From JBKQVT01 sp963727245 (GTDB taxonomy: Bacteria > Planctomycetota > Planctomycetia > Pirellulales > Thermoguttaceae), in contig CAVSFO010000001.1 in assembly GCA_963727245.1 (NCBI GenBank), positions 806,001 through 870,000 on the forward strand: a DNA stretch of 64,000 nt. The letters run 5' to 3'. Each line of letters begins with the position of its first letter. The first letter of the stretch is position 1. The notes under the pieces were generated by a model. The model was not told the DNA's origin. It saw only the letters and a list, made by a program, of their open reading frames with translations, and did no database searches. A program made the translations under genes and the position numbers. Positions 63,479-64,000 of this stretch are shown one piece after another.

Positions 63479-64000
63479 GTGACTTCCAAGCGTGTGTTTC
63501 TGGACGAGAAAGAACTGCCCCAGGCCTGGTACAACCTCCAGGCCGACCTGCCCCAGGCCCTGCCGCCGCCGCTGGACCCGGCGACCATGCAGCCGGTCGA
63601 TCCGGCGAAATTGCAGCGGCTCTTCGCCCGCGCGCTGGTCGGCCAAGAGGTCAGCCGGGAGCGCTGGATCGAGATTCCCGAGGAGATCCGGCGCGTGTAC
63701 AAGATTTGGCGACCCTCGCCGCTGGTGCGGGCCAGCGAGCTGGAACGGGCGCTGAAGACCCCGGCGCGGATCTATTTCAAGGACGAGAGCCACAGCCCGC
63801 CCGGCAGCCACAAGCCCAACACGGCGGTCGCCCAAGTGTACTACAACCAGCAGGAGGGCATCCATCGGCTGGTCACGGAGACGGGGGCGGGGCAATGGGG
63901 CTGCGCCCTGGCCTTCGCCTGCAAGATGTTCAACGCCCGCTGCAAGGTCTTCATGGTCAAAGTCAGCTACCAGCAGAAGCCTTACCGCCGCTCGATGATG
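63479..64000 (+). CDS. TrpB-like tryptophan synthase beta chain (TrpB2 type), cut by window edge
   Basis: The first 174 residues are visible. GTG 63479 follows AAGGA. The N-terminal extension (RVFLDEKELPQAWYNLQADL) and EIPEEIRRVYKIWRPSPLVR are typical of TrpB2, which differs from the usual TrpB. The PLP lysine lies in ESHSPPGSHKPNTAVAQVYY, followed by LVTETGAGQWGCALAFAC. Expected reaction: L-serine plus indole to L-tryptophan. Confidence 0.92.
   Translation, partial: MTSKRVFLDEKELPQAWYNLQADLPQALPPPLDPATMQPVDPAKLQRLFARALVGQEVSRERWIEIPEEIRRVYKIWRPSPLVRASELERALKTPARIYFKDESHSPPGSHKPNTAVAQVYYNQQEGIHRLVTETGAGQWGCALAFACKMFNARCKVFMVKVSYQQKPYRRSMM

Overview
The window is a GC-rich bacterial chromosome segment that reads as Planctomycetota, most likely Pirellulales or a close relative. 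The signs are a PEP-CTERM-anchored GloVer-repeat protein, two leucine-rich-repeat proteins with the membrane segment typical of the phylum, a Minf_1886-family protein, several hypothetical proteins of planctomycete type, and spacers full of long dispersed palindromes. This assignment rests on recognised families, not on a marker-gene search. About twenty apparent single-base frameshifts interrupt otherwise well-conserved genes, including nadA, cysA and an M16 peptidase. Uncorrected sequencing error is the simplest explanation, so those genes are described as likely intact products.

Layout, left half. 1-1507: AbiE-type toxin-antitoxin pair (toxin cut by the window edge and frameshifted). 1746-1820: tRNA-His. 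2166-5262: secreted YCF48/BNR-like plus CBM9-like protein. 5644-8507: M16 peptidase. 8591-14716: a sigma-54 enhancer-binding protein beside a sulfate ABC operon (sbp-cysT-cysW-cysA) that has a good -24/-12 promoter. 14890-17014: tandem LRR proteins. 17354-18907: multi-pass GT-C-like protein. 19454-20322: extremely cysteine-rich secreted repeat protein. 20685-21734: hemE. 21803-24585: a second sigma-54 activator with a -24/-12 promoter in front of four small genes. 25006-27483: mnmA, and prfB with its programmed +1 frameshift. 28262-30520: GloVer/PEP-CTERM protein.

Middle. 31689-34286 is a ricT-like, Minf_1886, small membrane protein, nadA operon on the minus strand. It is followed by a PAP2 phosphatase, membrane and secreted hypotheticals, and an RNase H-like exonuclease. 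Next comes an oxidative-stress group: a flavin reductase, a rubredoxin-fused FAD oxidoreductase and rubrerythrin. A LysE-type exporter follows.

The most interesting region is 43763-56888. A minus-strand operon encodes, in order, an HMGL-type aldolase fused to a Rossmann-like domain, an M29/NicX-like metalloenzyme, an AMP-forming ligase, an RraA-like aldolase, an acyl carrier protein, an MBOAT acyltransferase, a 39-residue membrane microprotein ending in FVYQKF, an unknown 188-aa protein, an SGNH protein and a small membrane protein. Ligase, carrier protein, MBOAT, microprotein with C-terminal FxYxxF, and SGNH protein match the five parts of the Gram-positive Dlt D-alanylation machine. Here they sit in a bacterium not expected to make teichoic acid, joined to aldolases that could make an unusual acyl group. 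A convergent 1.2-kaa surface protein with an AlgX/AlgJ-like SGNH-type C-terminus lies next to it. I propose a Dlt-like, carrier-protein-dependent acylation system for an envelope polymer; substrate and target are unknown.

Right end. 57469-58347: lipoprotein alpha/beta hydrolase. 59033-63252: FHA protein and dnaE. 63479 to the edge: a TrpB-like synthase, truncated. Spacers throughout carry at least eight families of long imperfect palindromes, some of them inside operons.
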